In this document: piece after piece, positions 4,491 through 6,400 of the stretch | Layout: each line of letters begins with the position of its first letter | Position numbering within the stretch: position 1 is the stretch's first letter | NCBI GenBank assembly: GCA_028718065.1 | Contig: JAQUMP010000216.1 | Span: 1-6,400, forward strand | DNA length: 6,400 nt | Direction of reading: 5' to 3' | Source of the DNA: Chitinivibrionales bacterium | GTDB lineage: Bacteria > Fibrobacterota > Chitinivibrionia > Chitinivibrionales > FEN-1185 | Position numbers and translations under genes: made by a program | The notes under the pieces: model-generated | What the model was told of the DNA's origin: nothing | The model's input: the letters and a program-made list of their open reading frames with translations, nothing else | Databases searched by the model: none

Positions 4491-6400
4491 TATCTGTATC
4501 TTTAATTTCTCGCGGATATCAACCGCCGGTACGGAAACCTTAATCAGTTCTTCGCGTTCGTCATAGGTAAATTGGGCCACCTTGCCGTTTACACGACAAG
4601 AACCGGGCACCCTTTCGCCGAAAAGCTCTACCGTAACGGACCTCTTTTTTAACTGCCCCGAATATGACCCTTCGGTGGGCGCAACCGTAATGATAGTCGC
4701 GCGCCCCTCCTGCTTATACAGCAAGGGCGTAATCGCGCGTTTGCCATTCAGGTAATCCTGTGAGCGACCATCGTCTTCGTAAAGATCGAAGCGCGAAGAA
4801 CAATCGCCCTCGCCGGGATAGCAGCGCAGGATAAGCTGCGCAAGCGGCTCCGTGGTCATGCGCGCGGTATAGGGTTGCATTGGAATTATGGTCCCGCCGC
4901 GAACAAAAAGGGGCTGCCGCGCAAGCTCGTAGCTACGGGTTTGTTTGCTCTCGCCCGTAAACTTATCTCCGGTAAATAAATCGTACCATGCGCCTTGCGG
5001 GAACCAAACCGTTTGTAAGGCGTCCTTTTTAGGCCCGGTTCCCGGCGTGGTAACCGGCGCGGCCAAAATGTTATCGCCGAACAAATATTCCTGAGGATTG
5101 CAGTAGGCTTCTTCCAACTCCAGATACTCCAGGTACATCGGGCGCAGCAGCGGCAGGGTGGCATTATAGGCCTGAAAAGCGGTTGAATAGATATAGGGCA
5201 TGAGCCGTGCGCGCCACTGAAAACTTATGCGCATGGAGTCTTCGGCGTCTTTGTCCCATTTCCAGGGTCGGCGGTCGGTATCGCCGAAGGAGTGCAGGCG
5301 CATGCAGGCGCTGGTAAGCCCGAACTGCACCCAGCGCGCAAAAAGTTCGGGATCTTCCTTGGGCGCCCAGAAGCCGCCCAGATCGTGCGCCCAGTAAAAA
5401 CAGCCGGCATTGCCGGATTGGGCCGTAAAGGGCACGATAAACGTAAGCATCTCCCAACAGCCTTTACAGTCGCCGGAGAACTGAATGGGATAGCGATGGT
5501 CGCCCCAGCCGCCCCAGCGCGAAAACGACATGCCGCGCTGTCCGTTTTGTAAAGAGTGCTTAAAGTAAAGATGGTTGAGCCACGGCAGGTGCTTTAAACC
5601 CGGAACGCCGCTTACGTACGGAACCAGCGAATCCTGCTGCCAATCCACCCACCAGAAATCGACCCCGGCGCGCTCGAGCGGCGCATGCGCATGCTTAAAA
5701 TAGGCTCGCATGTAATCGCGGTCGCCCGCCAGAAACGGCAGGTTCGAACGGCCCTTGCTGCTACGGCCCTGTTCCTTCATAAAATCTTCGTAGCAATCCT
5801 CGTGATTGCGAATGCCGTCGTGCGGATGGATATTCAACACGGTTTTAATACCGTCCTGCTTGAATTCCTCCAGCAGAGCCTCGGCATCGGGCAGGAGCTT
5901 GCGGTTCCACGACCAGCCCGACCAGCCTATGTTGCCCGCCCAGCCGAAGCCGCTCGGCGCGTCGTAGCGGTGCCAGCCCATGTCCATGACCATAATGTCA
6001 AGCGGGAAATCGTGGTCCTTGTATCCCCGCACCAGCGTGCGATAGTCGCCGGAAGTGTAGTCCCACCAGCGGCAATACCAGGAGCCGAAAATCTGCTTGC
6101 GCGGAATCGGCACCGGGCCGCTTACGGCGGCAAGCGAGCGCAGGGCCGATTTATAATCGTTGCCATAGCCGAAAAGATACCAGTCTTTGCGTCCGTCAAC
6201 CGCTCCCTGCGCCACCCAGTCGTCGCGCAGCACGGCTTTGCCGGAATCGTCGATAACAAACCACCCGCTGCGCGCAAGCAGGGCGTCGGGGCATTTGCGG
6301 TAGCAGTCTACTTCGTCAAGCGTTGTGAGCGGGCCTTGCAGGTTGCCGCTGTTTGGCATGCCGGGGACCCAAAAAACATTCTGCGAACCTTTGCTTATGC
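4479..6400 (-). CDS. Glycoside hydrolase family 31 (alpha-glucosidase-like), N-terminus missing
   Basis: GH31 enzymes are retaining hydrolases of alpha-linked sugars such as alpha-glucosides or alpha-xylosides. The 639 visible codons are open to the right edge, so the start is outside the window. An ATG at 6357-6359 falls in the conserved segment FWVPGMPNSGNLQGPLTTLD, which is equivalent to the N-terminal domain's NLGGTxxTLD strand, so it is an internal methionine. Domains in order: the end of the N-terminal beta-sandwich; a TIM barrel from about 6120 to 5130 with GSWYCRWW and VMDMGWH; nucleophile Asp in FWWVDWQQ (codon 5643-5645); acid/base Asp in FSGDC (codon 5469-5471); the substrate-loop RLHSF and RRPWKW; a proximal beta domain with LFVRGGTIIPM; and a distal DUF5110-like domain with FDLYEDDGRSQDYLNG. 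The catalytic pair is intact. Substrate, and whether it is exported, cannot be told without the N-terminus. It converges on the DUF3047 gene. Confidence 0.93.
   Translation of the reverse strand, partial: ISKGSQNVFWVPGMPNSGNLQGPLTTLDEVDCYRKCPDALLARSGWFVIDDSGKAVLRDDWVAQGAVDGRKDWYLFGYGNDYKSALRSLAAVSGPVPIPRKQIFGSWYCRWWDYTSGDYRTLVRGYKDHDFPLDIMVMDMGWHRYDAPSGFGWAGNIGWSGWSWNRKLLPDAEALLEEFKQDGIKTVLNIHPHDGIRNHEDCYEDFMKEQGRSSKGRSNLPFLAGDRDYMRAYFKHAHAPLERAGVDFWWVDWQQDSLVPYVSGVPGLKHLPWLNHLYFKHSLQNGQRGMSFSRWGGWGDHRYPIQFSGDCKGCWEMLTFIVPFTAQSGNAGCFYWAHDLGGFWAPKEDPELFARWVQFGLTSACMRLHSFGDTDRRPWKWDKDAEDSMRISFQWRARLMPYIYSTAFQAYNATLPLLRPMYLEYLELEEAYCNPQEYLFGDNILAAPVTTPGTGPKKDALQTVWFPQGAWYDLFTGDKFTGESKQTRSYELARQPLFVRGGTIIPMQPYTARMTTEPLAQLILRCYPGEGDCSSRFDLYEDDGRSQDYLNGKRAITPLLYKQEGRATIITVAPTEGSYSGQLKKRSVTVELFGERVPGSCRVNGKVAQFTYDEREELIKVSVPAVDIREKLKIQISFR

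Noticed and set aside
5164..5457. Other-frame open frames inside the GH31 gene, both strands
   Set aside because: They are all covered by the GH31 catalytic barrel, whose motifs are intact in frame; none has a start signal or recognisable domain.
1..6400. CRISPR array, tRNA or rRNA gene, transposon, prophage or defence system
   Set aside because: No regularly spaced direct repeats, RNA gene signatures, transposase, integrase or toxin-antitoxin-like genes are visible; the coding content is metabolic apart from one exported protein of unknown function.

Overview
The window is a stretch of bacterial chromosome with four gene bodies and two kinds of neighbourhood. Left to right on the + strand are the last 67 codons of carB (carbamoyl-phosphate synthase large subunit, 1-203), a complete pyrG (CTP synthase, 400-2007), a complete purF (amidophosphoribosyltransferase, 2246-3643) and a complete gene for a putatively exported DUF3047-type protein of unknown function (3762-4490). 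A long GH31 glycoside hydrolase gene (4479-6400) runs towards them on the - strand. It converges on the DUF3047 gene with a 12-bp overlap, and its 5' end lies outside the window.

The organism cannot be named from this sequence. The genes are moderately GC-rich with GC-leaning third positions. The gaps between them are AT-rich and carry palindromic, repeat-like hairpins. The exported DUF3047 protein suggests a Gram-negative bacterium, and the general look suggests an uncultivated lineage from a metagenome. That is inference only.

The first three genes form a same-strand nucleotide-biosynthesis block. All use nitrogen that comes from glutamine: CarB receives ammonia from its partner CarA for pyrimidine synthesis, PyrG aminates UTP to CTP, and PurF commits PRPP to purine synthesis. 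The gaps of 196 and 238 bp make a single tight operon unlikely. Each gap holds hairpins, and pyrG has a possible promoter of its own.

The right half is accessory in character: an exported protein of unknown function and a carbohydrate-active enzyme, arranged tail to tail. No RNA genes, CRISPR array, transposase, phage gene or defence system is visible. The items most worth a second look are the palindromic intergenic elements (2076-2167 and 3676-3721), an unusual Gln-to-His change beside the glutaminase nucleophile of PyrG, the hairpin in the pyrG leader, and the overlapping DUF3047/GH31 pair. I found no convincing undescribed multi-gene system.
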